DNA of 64,000 nt, taken from contig OZ244789.1 in assembly GCA_965219705.1 (NCBI GenBank), positions 1,860,001 to 1,924,000 on the forward strand, written 5' to 3'. Shown one piece after another: positions 41,951 to 50,050 of this stretch. The DNA is from JAJECS01 sp965219705 (lineage in GTDB: Bacteria > Chloroflexota > UBA11872). Position numbers and translations under genes: made by a program. The notes under the pieces were generated by a model. That model was not told the DNA's origin. It was given only the letters and a program-made list of their open reading frames with translations, and did not search any database. Position 1 is the stretch's first letter. Every line of letters starts with the position of its first letter.

Positions 41951-42125
41951 TGCAGCAGCCTCACCACGTGGCCGGGTGGTGAGGTGGGCGCGAGGGGCGC
42001 GTCGACTGTCATTAGGCGAGCCCGGGTGACCGGGCGGCGCCGTTTCGGAGTAGGACACCCCTCGCGCCGCGGCGTCGCTCCGAACAGATACACGGGCGTC
42101 GAGGCCCGCATTGGCAAGTGTGGAG
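41951..42125 (+). ncRNA. Candidate bridge RNA of IS110 copy 2
   Basis: Same three-stem structure as in copy 1. The target-loop guides GTCATT (42008-42013) and TCGGAGTA (42045-42052), the donor guide ACAGATAC (42084-42091) and GCAAGTG (42114-42120) are all unchanged. The few differences between copies (42097, 42113) fall in the apical or flanking part of the donor hairpin. Confidence 0.7.
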
Positions 42126-42158
42126 GACCCCATCAGCATACGCGCCAGGGAGGCACCG

Positions 42159-43100
42159 ATGGAACGCGTGGCCGGGATCGATGTGGGCAAGGCGAGCTTG
42201 GACGTGTCGCTGGCGGGAGGGCCCGTGCGGCAGTTTGCCAACACGGCGGAGGGGCGGCGCCCGTTGCTCCAGTGGCTGGGCCAGCAGGACGTCACGGTGG
42301 CGGTGTGCGAGCCCACGGGTGGGTACGAACGCTCGCTAGTCGGCGACTTGCAGGCGGTGGGGCTGCCGGTGGTGGTGGCGCATCCCACCCGGGTGCGGGC
42401 CTTTGCGCGGGTCTGCGGCACCGAGGCGAAGACGGACCTGCTGGACGCGCACGTGCTGGCGCGCTATGGCGCGGCGGTGCCCACGGTCGCGACGCCGCCG
42501 CCAGACCCGGCGCGGACGGCCCTGCGCGACCTGGTGAGTCGCCGCCGCCAACTGGTGGAGACCCGCGTGCAGGAGAAGAATCGCCGGGACAAAGGGCTGA
42601 CGCGGGCGGTGGCCCAATCGACCCGCCGGCATATCGCCTGGCTGGACCGGGAGATCGCCCGGCTGGAGGCGCAGATCCAGCAGGCGGTGGCCGACAGCCC
42701 GGAGTTGGCGCGCCGGACGCAGCTCTATCGCAGCGTGCGCGGGGTGGGCGAAGTGACGGCGGCCACCCTCACGGCCTATCTGCCCGAGCTGGGGCACATC
42801 TCCAGCCCGGCGCTGACGGCGCTGGTGGGGCTGGCGCCCTGGGCGCGCGACAGCGGGCGGCAGCGGGGTTATCGCGCCATGCGGGGTGGGCGCGGGACGG
42901 TGCGGCGCGCGTTGTACCTGGCGGCCTTGGCGGCCGTGCGCCACGCGGGGGAGCTGCAGCGGTTCTATCAGGGCCTGCGGGAGCGCGGCAAGCCGGGCAA
43001 AGTGGCCCTCGTCGCCGTGATGCGCAAGCTCCTGCTGCACCTCAACGCGGTGGCCCGCCGGGGCACGCCGTGGATCGAGGAGCCCGCGCCCGCAGTCTAA
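42159..43100 (+). CDS. IS110 family transposase (copy 2)
   Basis: A 313-residue protein from ATG 42159 (GGAGG 6 nt upstream). All DEDD residues (Asp8, Glu51, Asp93, Asp96) and the C-terminal DSGRQRG block are kept. It differs from copy 1 at a handful of positions (for example VGKA/VGKV near residue 12, RRTQ/RRAQ, GLRERG/GLRQRG). Both copies look intact, which suggests recent transposition. Confidence 0.97.
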   Translation: MERVAGIDVGKASLDVSLAGGPVRQFANTAEGRRPLLQWLGQQDVTVAVCEPTGGYERSLVGDLQAVGLPVVVAHPTRVRAFARVCGTEAKTDLLDAHVLARYGAAVPTVATPPPDPARTALRDLVSRRRQLVETRVQEKNRRDKGLTRAVAQSTRRHIAWLDREIARLEAQIQQAVADSPELARRTQLYRSVRGVGEVTAATLTAYLPELGHISSPALTALVGLAPWARDSGRQRGYRAMRGGRGTVRRALYLAALAAVRHAGELQRFYQGLRERGKPGKVALVAVMRKLLLHLNAVARRGTPWIEEPAPAV

Positions 43101-43237
43101 AAGCCCTTGACGGCCAACACAGATACTCCGAGCGCAGCGAGGAATCTAAGACGCAAAGCAATGCGCGCACAGAGGATAGAGACCGGATTTCCCATGCGCA
43201 CGTATCCCAGCCATGGGGCGTGCCCTGATGGGATGAG

Positions 43238-44266
43238 ATGCCGCTTGGGAGCGACGGGCATGGGTCGTTCGTGAGGCTCGGCGGGTCGCAGGCCGCGTAT
43301 CGGTGGGTGTCCTATCCGGGACTGCGCATCGACCGACCCGAGTTTGGCTTTCGCGGCCTGCCCTTTCCCTACGGCACCACCACGGTGGGCCCGGCGGGAC
43401 CCGACGACCACGTGGACTGGTGGATCGACCGCTGCGTGGAGCTCAACTTCGAGGCGCTGCATATGGGCAGCAGCTGGTTTGCTGACACCAAAGCCGCTGC
43501 AGCGATCGGTCGCCGCATGGCCGAGCACGGACTCCAGTGGGTGGGGTCCGTCAGCGGCGGATGGGCAGTCGACGCCGCCGAATGGCCGGCCGTTCGCGCG
43601 GCCGCCATCCGCAGCCTGGAGATTCTGCACGCGGGTGGCTGCCGCCTCACGGAGATCGTCAACGCCGACCCTCCGGGACCGCCCGGCCAACCGGTGCCCA
43701 ACGGCGGGTTGCGCTTCGGGCACTTCAGCCGGGAAGTGCCGATGGCCGTTCAGATCGACTGCATGATCGCGAACCTTCGCGACCTCGTCCGCGTCGCCGC
43801 CGACTTGGGGATCGTGCTGGCCTTCGAGAACCACATGGACTACCGCATCAGCGAGATCGTGCCGGTGGTCGAAGGCGTCGCCTCGCCCTGGCTGCGGATC
43901 AACTACGACTTCGCCAACAGCCTGGCGGTCGTCGAGGATCAGGTCACGGCGGCGCAACTCGCCGCGCCCTACGTCGCCATGGCGCACCTGCGCGACATGC
44001 GCGTGCAATCCATCACCACCACCGGCGAGCCCAAGTTCTTTCACGCGCCCGTCGGCCACGGCAGCGTCGAGATCGCCGAGATCTTCGCGATCCTGCAGGC
44101 TGGCGCCCCCGACCCCGACGCGATCCCGGTCTGCCTGGAACCCCCCTGCCTCCCCGACTACGACCCGCAGCTCTGGATGCAACTCAGCATCGACTGGCTA
44201 GAACAGCACTGCCAGCAGTACTTTTCTGGATACTTCGCGGCGACGGTGGATGGGGTCGGGCGTTAG
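43238..44266 (+). CDS. Sugar phosphate isomerase/epimerase-like TIM-barrel protein
   Basis: A 342-residue protein. WIDRCVELNFEALHMGSSWF, RSLEILHAGGCRLTEIVNAD, LVRVAADLGIVLAFENHMDYRISEIVPVVEGV, WLRINYDFANSLAVVEDQV and VAMAHLRDMRV follow the xylose-isomerase-like barrel, with Glu (AFENH), Asp (NYDFAN) and His (AHLRD) as metal ligands and a final Glu in PVCLEPPC. Such enzymes isomerise keto-sugars or act as 3-dehydro- or inosose-type dehydratases. Context with Gfo/Idh/MocA oxidoreductases favours an inositol or 3-keto-glycoside type route. The substrate is not shown. Confidence 0.85.
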   Translation: MPLGSDGHGSFVRLGGSQAAYRWVSYPGLRIDRPEFGFRGLPFPYGTTTVGPAGPDDHVDWWIDRCVELNFEALHMGSSWFADTKAAAAIGRRMAEHGLQWVGSVSGGWAVDAAEWPAVRAAAIRSLEILHAGGCRLTEIVNADPPGPPGQPVPNGGLRFGHFSREVPMAVQIDCMIANLRDLVRVAADLGIVLAFENHMDYRISEIVPVVEGVASPWLRINYDFANSLAVVEDQVTAAQLAAPYVAMAHLRDMRVQSITTTGEPKFFHAPVGHGSVEIAEIFAILQAGAPDPDAIPVCLEPPCLPDYDPQLWMQLSIDWLEQHCQQYFSGYFAATVDGVGR

Positions 44267-44348
44267 GCAGATCGCATAGGCTATCGGTCCGCCTTCGCTC
44301 AGCGCATTCTTGACTTAAGACGTCTGGACGTCTACGCTTTGTGCCGAC

Positions 44349-45515
44349 ATGGCGAGTGCGACGAAACGACAGGCGCGGTATGCCCCTGGGCAGATTCGGG
44401 ACGGCATTCTGCAGGTCATGTCGCTTACCTCACGGGCCCTTCCGGCCAAGGAAATTGAAAGCCGGGTCTCCCAGGTTGTAGGGCCAATCAGCGGCTCCTC
44501 GATTCGTTCGTATTTGCGGCTGAACACGCCCCAAGTCTTCGTGCGCGAGGGCCGCGGGGTCTACACCCTACGATCAGCGGCGTCGACCGGCGTCCAGCGT
44601 GGCGGGCTGCTGACCCATGAGTGGCAGGAGCCGGTTGCGATTGGCCGGGCGACGCTGCACCACGCGGACTGCTTCGACTGGCTGCGGCAACGGGACGACA
44701 CCAGCATTCACGCCGTCGTGACGGACCCGCCGTATGGCCTCCACGAGTACACGCACGAGCAACAGGCCAAGCTTCGAAGCGGGAAGGGCGGCGTGTGGCG
44801 GATCCCGCCATCGTTTGACGGGCATCTGCGATCGCCGTTGCCCCGGTTCACCACGCTTACCCCGGAGCAGCTTGAGCAATTGAAGGGCTTTTTCTTCGTG
44901 TGGGCTCGTCTGCTGTTGCCGAAACTGGTTCCAGGAGCGCATGTGATCGTGGCCTCGAACCCGCTGGTCTCCTACCTGGTCTCAGCAGCGCTTGCGGAAG
45001 CGGGCTTGGAGCGCCGCGGCGAGATCGTGCGTCTGACCATGACGATGCGCGGCGGCGACCGTCCCAAGGCCGCGCACGACGAGTTTCCCGCCGTCAGCGT
45101 CATGCCGCGCTCGATGTGGGAACCCTGGCTTGTGTATCGCAAGCCTCTCGACGGGCGTGCGCAGGACAATTTGCGAACGTGGAAAACAGGAGGATTCCGG
45201 CGTCCCAGTCAGGACAAGCCGTTTGGGGACGTGATTCCATCGTCGCCGACACGAAAATCTGAGCGTGACCTCGCGCCGCATCCAAGCCTCAAGCCTCAAG
45301 CATTTCTCCGACAGCTCGTGAGATCGGCGTTACCGCTCGGCGAAGGGGTCGTGCTCGATCCGTTCGCGGGTGCTGGCTCGACGCTGGCTGCCGCAGAGTC
45401 CTTGGGATATCAGAGTATTGGCGTCGAAAAAGACGAACGCTATTTTGAAATGGCCAAGGATGCTATTCCCAAGCTGATCCGATTATCTGTCGGTGCGAAT
45501 CAGTCGAGTCGGTAA
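44349..45515 (+). CDS. DNA methyltransferase with N-terminal winged-helix-like domain
   Basis: A 388-residue protein. Residues 12-75 (GQIRDGILQVMSLTSRALPAKEIESRVSQ to REGRGVYTLR) look like a HARE-HTH-type winged helix. HHADCFDWLRQRDDTSIHAVVTDPPYG has the catalytic motif IV (DPPY, 126-129) and LPLGEGVVLDPFAGAGSTLAAAESLGYQSIGVEKD motif I near the C-terminus: beta-class N6/N4 order. KPQAFLRQLVRSA is motif X. It ends tail-to-tail with the nuclease gene (16-bp overlap), so together they form a type II restriction-modification system. The target sequence is unknown. Confidence 0.92.
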   Translation: MASATKRQARYAPGQIRDGILQVMSLTSRALPAKEIESRVSQVVGPISGSSIRSYLRLNTPQVFVREGRGVYTLRSAASTGVQRGGLLTHEWQEPVAIGRATLHHADCFDWLRQRDDTSIHAVVTDPPYGLHEYTHEQQAKLRSGKGGVWRIPPSFDGHLRSPLPRFTTLTPEQLEQLKGFFFVWARLLLPKLVPGAHVIVASNPLVSYLVSAALAEAGLERRGEIVRLTMTMRGGDRPKAAHDEFPAVSVMPRSMWEPWLVYRKPLDGRAQDNLRTWKTGGFRRPSQDKPFGDVIPSSPTRKSERDLAPHPSLKPQAFLRQLVRSALPLGEGVVLDPFAGAGSTLAAAESLGYQSIGVEKDERYFEMAKDAIPKLIRLSVGANQSSR

Positions 45516-46105
45516 ACCCAGCATTCCCGGAATCTTCGAATCCCCTCCTTGTGAAGCGTGGCGGTGCGTGTGCCTAGTTCACTACGAGGGTTCTTGCGAA
45601 AGTCGTCGATCGTAACCTGACCAAGATAAGCCTCGGTGAATGTCATAGGCTCCCGATCACGCGCAGGCTCTGATGCTGTGTCCACCCGATATACGAAAAC
45701 GCACATCCATTGGTCGCGGGCGCCGTGCGTATCGACAGCGCCACCAGCCTTCCGAGTTGTCTTGACCTCTACACCCTCGCTTCCAGCTTTGACGGAGTTG
45801 TCGGGGTATATTCCCTGAACAATGAGGTCTGGGTGTCCATTGTGATAGCGATTTTCGGTAAGCGCACGGGAGTGCTTCGCCAGGCTGGCCGTTAGCATGT
45901 CTGACAAGATGCCCGACATGATTGCGGGTCGTAGCATGTCATCGAGCCGTTGAAGGCCCTTACCGGTAAGATGCGTATTTACGTCGTAAAAGAAGTCGTA
46001 GATGTCTTGGATTGCTATTTCAAAGTCTCTTATACGTAATTCAAACGGCAGGCTATGAGCATGATTGAATCGACTATTGTCCACGCTGTTTCGAGTTAGA
46101 GGCAT
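45500..46105 (-). CDS. Putative type II restriction endonuclease (PD-(D/E)XK)
   Basis: A 201-residue protein. YHNGHPDLIVQGIY places Asp93, and SEGVEVKTTRKAGG gives Glu113-x-Lys115: a PD-(D/E)XK active site. GARDQWMCVFVYRVD and MTFTEAYLGQVTIDDF follow as core strands. The N-terminal half is helical. Position, convergent and overlapping the methyltransferase, supports restriction partner status. The gene is clearly more AT-rich than its neighbours, a sign of lateral transfer. I cannot match a named specificity family. Confidence 0.8.
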   Translation of the reverse strand: MPLTRNSVDNSRFNHAHSLPFELRIRDFEIAIQDIYDFFYDVNTHLTGKGLQRLDDMLRPAIMSGILSDMLTASLAKHSRALTENRYHNGHPDLIVQGIYPDNSVKAGSEGVEVKTTRKAGGAVDTHGARDQWMCVFVYRVDTASEPARDREPMTFTEAYLGQVTIDDFRKNPRSELGTRTATLHKEGIRRFRECWVYRLD

Positions 46106-46330
46106 CTACTTGAGCGCGTCTTAGGCGCAATCCTAGTAGCGGAGGGAGTGGTGGTCAGTCTTGCACACACAGACCTGTCGCGCATGCTGGCGACCGACCA
46201 GCGACCGCCTGGCACTTGACTCCAGCGGTGGCCGGGCCGCTCACGCACAACGTCCTACAGTTCTTCCCACGGTGATTCGGCACCGCCGCACGCGCCAAAT
46301 CACATGAGCGTCAGCGTGCCTGCGCCCGCG

Positions 46331-47542
46331 TTACCCCCCGCCGACCTGCACGTCCAGCACCGCCCTTCGAATCTTCTGATTCGGTAGGGCGTGGGTGCCC
46401 ATTTCGCGGGTGAAGTCGGAGTGCGAGTAGATCACGTGCAGCTTGCCGTCGCGCTGCATGGTGGTCGTGTAGGAGCAGCCGGGGCCGGTGTGGAAGTAGA
46501 AGGGCGCCTCCCAGTGGTTGCCCGTGCCGTCGAGGCTCAGCATCACGTGCGTCACTTGGGGATGGCCGTAGCCGCCGCGCCCGGCCGCGCAAGCCAGCAC
46601 GCCGTTCGGCAGCACTTCCAGCCGCGGCTTTACGCCCTGCCAGCCGGTTGACTCCGGCTCGCTCCAGGTGTGGCCGCCGTCGCGTGAGCGCGCCTGGAAC
46701 ATCGGCGCGTACGAATCCGCGCGCATCACGCAGAGGATGTGGCCATTCGGCAGCACGGCCAGGTCGGCCTCGTCCAGGCCCTCGTCCACGCCGCGGTCGT
46801 GTACGCCGTAGACCGGGTTGACCTCCGCCGGATCAAACATCGCGACGCGCTTCCACGTCCGCCCGCGGTCGCTGGAGCGCACGATGAACGTGCCGAATCG
46901 GAACTTGCGCACGCGCCCGCTCTTGTCGAGGTGCTGCTCGGATTCGGACAGCTGGTCGACCCACTCCAGCGCCGTCAGGATGTCGCCGTCGTCCAGCTCC
47001 AGGATGCGCGAATAGCACTGATACGACGCCCGCTCGCGCGGCCCGTCCGGAACCTTGAACGTCCAGTGCTCCAGCTTCGAGCCGTCGCGGGCGTAGCGGT
47101 GCCAGCGGAACTCCGGGTCTTCCTGCTGGAATCGCTCGTGCATATGCCCCTGCGAGCGATCATGGCCCAGCGTGTGCTGCTTGTGCGTGTTGTGGTCGAT
47201 GCGCGCGATCGAGCCGTCGCGCAGGAACCCCCATGCCCCCGAGTCCCAGTTTTCGGTCATCCAATCCGTGCGGGGATCGCGGGTGACCATCGGGAAGTCG
47301 CGCGGCGCTTCGGCCCACGTCTCGCCGGCGTCCTCGGAGAGGTATGCCCGCAGCGGCTCGCCAAACTTCCCCTCATCGCCGTGGCGCGACCAGTGAATCG
47401 TCAGGAATAGCCGGTCGCCGTCGAGCGGGACGACCCCGGGGAAGTTGATGACCGTTTGGTCCTCTTCGAGCCAGGTGTCGATGCGCTCGAGGGTGATGGT
47501 GGCGGTGCGCGTCCCGTCGCTGTAGCTGGCTTGGCTGATCAT
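46331..47542 (-). CDS. Asp-box propeller, tandem array member 4 (last)
   Basis: A 403-residue protein; GGGAG 5 nt before the ATG. MISQASYSDGTRTATITLERIDTWLEEDQTVINFPGVVPLDG begins the conserved family N-terminus. Asp boxes SEDAGETW, SSDRGRTW and SRDGGHTW mark blades. YGHPQVTHVMLSLDGTGNHWEAPFYFHTGPGCSYTTTMQRDGKLHVIYSHSDF is shared almost word for word by all four array members. It is the most divergent of the four (EFRWHRYARDGSKLEHWTF). Probably a cytoplasmic propeller hydrolase or lyase; reaction unknown. Confidence 0.82.
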   Translation of the reverse strand: MISQASYSDGTRTATITLERIDTWLEEDQTVINFPGVVPLDGDRLFLTIHWSRHGDEGKFGEPLRAYLSEDAGETWAEAPRDFPMVTRDPRTDWMTENWDSGAWGFLRDGSIARIDHNTHKQHTLGHDRSQGHMHERFQQEDPEFRWHRYARDGSKLEHWTFKVPDGPRERASYQCYSRILELDDGDILTALEWVDQLSESEQHLDKSGRVRKFRFGTFIVRSSDRGRTWKRVAMFDPAEVNPVYGVHDRGVDEGLDEADLAVLPNGHILCVMRADSYAPMFQARSRDGGHTWSEPESTGWQGVKPRLEVLPNGVLACAAGRGGYGHPQVTHVMLSLDGTGNHWEAPFYFHTGPGCSYTTTMQRDGKLHVIYSHSDFTREMGTHALPNQKIRRAVLDVQVGGG

Positions 47543-47576
47543 GGGTGCTCCCTGCGTGGGGCTGAATGAGCGGTGC

Positions 47577-48779
47577 TCATGCGGCGTCGGTCGAGATATC
47601 GATGACGGCGCGGCGAATGCGTTGCACGGGCAACCCGTGCGTCCCCATCTCGCGGGTGAAATCGGAATCCGAGTAGATCACGTGCAGCTTGCCGTCGCGC
47701 TGCATCGTCGTGGTATACGAGCATCCCGGACCGGTGTGGAAGCAGAACGGCGCTTCCCAGCGATGCCCGGTGCCGTCGATGCTGATCATCACGTGCGTCA
47801 CCTGGGGATGGCCGTAGGCCCCGCGCCCGGATGAGCACACCAGCACGCCGTTCGGCAACACCTGCAGCTGCGGCTTGACCGCTTGCCAGCCCGTCGGCTC
47901 GGGCGCGTCCCAGGTCCGTCCGCCGTCGCGGGACCGCGCCTGCCACATGGGCGAGTACGAACCCGTGCGCATCACGCAAAGGATGTCGCCATTGGACAGC
48001 TTGGCCATGTGGGCTTCGTCGAAGCCATCGTCGACGGACCGGTCGAAGATGCCGTAGACCGGTTTGACCTCGGCGGGATCGAACTGGGTGATGTACTCCC
48101 AGGTGCGGCCGCCGTCGCTGGAGCGCACGATGAAGACGCCGAAGAGGTATTTCCAGATGCGGCCGTGGGCCTCGTGGCGCCACCGGTCCTCGGGGAGCAT
48201 CTTGCACCACTCCATGGCCGCCAGCAGATCGCCGTCGTCCATTTCGAGAACCGGCGAGTAGGCCTGATATGACGCGCGCCCCCAGGGCATGCCGGGAACT
48301 TTGAAGTTGATGGTCTCGAGCAGTTGGCCGTCGCCAGAGGCCCGCTGAAAGCGGAAGGTTGGGTCGTCCTGCTGGAACTCGTCGTGCATGTGGCGGCCGG
48401 CATAGCCGACGTCGTGCTGCAGCTGCGTGTTGTGGCCGATGTGAGCGATCGTTCCGTCGCCGAGGTAGCCGATGGAGACGCCAAAGCGGTCGATGATGCG
48501 GCCGGTTTGCGGGTCACGGAAGACGAGCGGATAGTCGTCCCGCGCCGGTTGCCAGGTTTCGCCGTCGTCGTAGGACTCGATGACGCGGTCGGTGTCCTCG
48601 TCGGCGGTGTGCTCGCGGCCGTGCTGCGAGCGCGCGAAGGACAGCACGAGCCGGCCGTCCAGCTCCAGGATCCCGGGAAAATTTACGATGCTATCGGTGT
48701 CTTCGACCCAGGTGTCCACGCGCTCGAGGGTGACGACAGCGGTGCGGGTTCCGTCCCTGTAGCGGGCTTGGTCGATCAT
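47577..48779 (-). CDS. Asp-box propeller, tandem array member 3
   Basis: A 400-residue protein with a GGGAGCAACC-ATG start. SSDGGRTW and SRDGGRTW Asp boxes; ESYDDGETW is a third. GHNTQLQHDVGYAGRHMHDEFQQDDPTFRFQRASGDGQLLETI and WKYLFGVFIVRSSDGG are nearly the same in member 2. GMPWGRASYQAYSPVLEMDDGDLLAAMEW gives acidic residues on the presumed central face. The gap to member 4 is 34 bp, so co-transcription is likely. No signal peptide. Confidence 0.85.
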   Translation of the reverse strand: MIDQARYRDGTRTAVVTLERVDTWVEDTDSIVNFPGILELDGRLVLSFARSQHGREHTADEDTDRVIESYDDGETWQPARDDYPLVFRDPQTGRIIDRFGVSIGYLGDGTIAHIGHNTQLQHDVGYAGRHMHDEFQQDDPTFRFQRASGDGQLLETINFKVPGMPWGRASYQAYSPVLEMDDGDLLAAMEWCKMLPEDRWRHEAHGRIWKYLFGVFIVRSSDGGRTWEYITQFDPAEVKPVYGIFDRSVDDGFDEAHMAKLSNGDILCVMRTGSYSPMWQARSRDGGRTWDAPEPTGWQAVKPQLQVLPNGVLVCSSGRGAYGHPQVTHVMISIDGTGHRWEAPFCFHTGPGCSYTTTMQRDGKLHVIYSDSDFTREMGTHGLPVQRIRRAVIDISTDAA

Positions 48780-48816
48780 GGTTGCTCCCTGCCTTCGGCT
48801 GAACGAGAGGCGCCGC

Positions 48817-50016
48817 TCAGGCGGCGACCGAGATATCGATGACGGCGCGGCGAATGCGCTGCACGGGCAGTCCGTGCGTCCCCATGTCGCGCGTGAAGTC
48901 GGAGTCCGAAAAGATGACGTGCATCTTGCCGTCGCGCTGCATGGTCGTGGTATAGGAGCAGCCCGGACCGGTGTGGAAGGCGAACGGCGCTTCCCAGCGA
49001 TGCCCGGTGCCGTCGATGCTGATCATCACGTGCGTCACCTGGGGATGGCCGTAGGCCCCGCGCCCGGAGGAGCACACGAGCACGCCGTTCGGCAACACCT
49101 GCAACTGCGGCTTCACCGCCGGCCATCCGGTCGACTCGGGCGGGTCCCAGGTCCGGCCGCCGTCGCGCGACCGCGCCTGCCACAGGGGCGAATACGAGCC
49201 GGTGCGGAGCATGCAGAGGATGTCGCCGTTGGGCAGCTTGGCCATGTGGGCTTCGTCGAAACCCTCGTCAACGGACCTGTCGCTAATCCCGTAAGCCGGC
49301 TTGACCTCGTCGGGATCGAACTGGGTCACGTACTCCCACGTGTGCCCGCCGTCGCCGGAGCGCACGATGAAGACGCCGAAGAGATATTTCCAGATGCGGC
49401 CGTGGGCCTCGTGGCGCCACCGTTCTTCAGGAAGCAGCTTGACCCACTCCATGGCCGCCAGCAGGTCGCCGTCGTCCAGTTCAACGATGGGCGAATAGAC
49501 CTGGTATGACGTCCGCCCCCAGGGCATGCCGGCAACCTTGAACTTGATCGTCTCGAGCAGTTGGCCGTCGCCCGAGGCCCGCTGAAAGCGGAAGGTTGGG
49601 TCGTCCTGCTGGAACTCGTCGTGCATGCGGGCGCCGGCATAGCCGACGTCGTGCTGCAGCTGCGTGTTGTGGCCGATGTGAACGATCGTGCCGTCGCCGA
49701 GGTAGCCGATGGATCCGCCAAAGGCGTCGATCTGGCGGCCAGTCAGCGGGTCATGAAAGGCGAGCGGAAAGTCGTCCGGGGCGGATTGCCAGGTCTCGCC
49801 GTCGTCATAGGACTCCATGATGCGGTTGGGGTCCTCGGTGGCGGCGTGCTCGGCGCCGTGGCGCGAGCGCGCGTGATACAGCACGAGCCGGCCGTCCAGC
49901 TCCAGAATTCCCGGAAAGTTCACGATGCTCTCGGTATCTTCGATCCAGGTGTCGATCCGCTCGAGAGTGACGGTGGCGCTGCGGGTCCCGTCGCTGTAGC
50001 GGGCTTGGCTGATCAT
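48817..50016 (-). CDS. Asp-box propeller, tandem array member 2
   Basis: Start at ATG 50016 (GGGGAG 5 nt upstream), 399 residues; a longer frame reads into member 1 and is rejected. It is closest to member 3 across the whole length (SIGYLGDGTIVHIGHNTQLQ, WRHEAHGRIWKYLFGVFIVRS, QPQLQVLPNGVLVCSSGRGAYG-type blocks). Asp boxes SGDGGHTW and SRDGGRTW. The gap to member 3 is 37 bp with a similar leader, so the duplication unit included the intergenic spacer. Confidence 0.85.
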   Translation of the reverse strand: MISQARYSDGTRSATVTLERIDTWIEDTESIVNFPGILELDGRLVLYHARSRHGAEHAATEDPNRIMESYDDGETWQSAPDDFPLAFHDPLTGRQIDAFGGSIGYLGDGTIVHIGHNTQLQHDVGYAGARMHDEFQQDDPTFRFQRASGDGQLLETIKFKVAGMPWGRTSYQVYSPIVELDDGDLLAAMEWVKLLPEERWRHEAHGRIWKYLFGVFIVRSGDGGHTWEYVTQFDPDEVKPAYGISDRSVDEGFDEAHMAKLPNGDILCMLRTGSYSPLWQARSRDGGRTWDPPESTGWPAVKPQLQVLPNGVLVCSSGRGAYGHPQVTHVMISIDGTGHRWEAPFAFHTGPGCSYTTTMQRDGKMHVIFSDSDFTRDMGTHGLPVQRIRRAVIDISVAA

Positions 50017-50050
50017 GCGTGCTCCCCGTTTGGGATTTGGCGGGCGGCGC

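Larger units (their letters stand above)
41941..43124 (+). mobile_element. IS110-family insertion sequence, copy 2
   Basis: The second copy of the element at 20091-21275, same orientation. Left junction GTC-AT/TTGTATG, right junction CAG-AT/ACTCCGAGCG, next to the chromosomal repeat (CCGAGCGCAGCGAGGAATCT, 43128-43147). Differences from copy 1 are scattered single bases plus a 1-bp difference after the transposase. The insertion lies between an oxidoreductase and a sugar isomerase gene. Confidence 0.88.
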
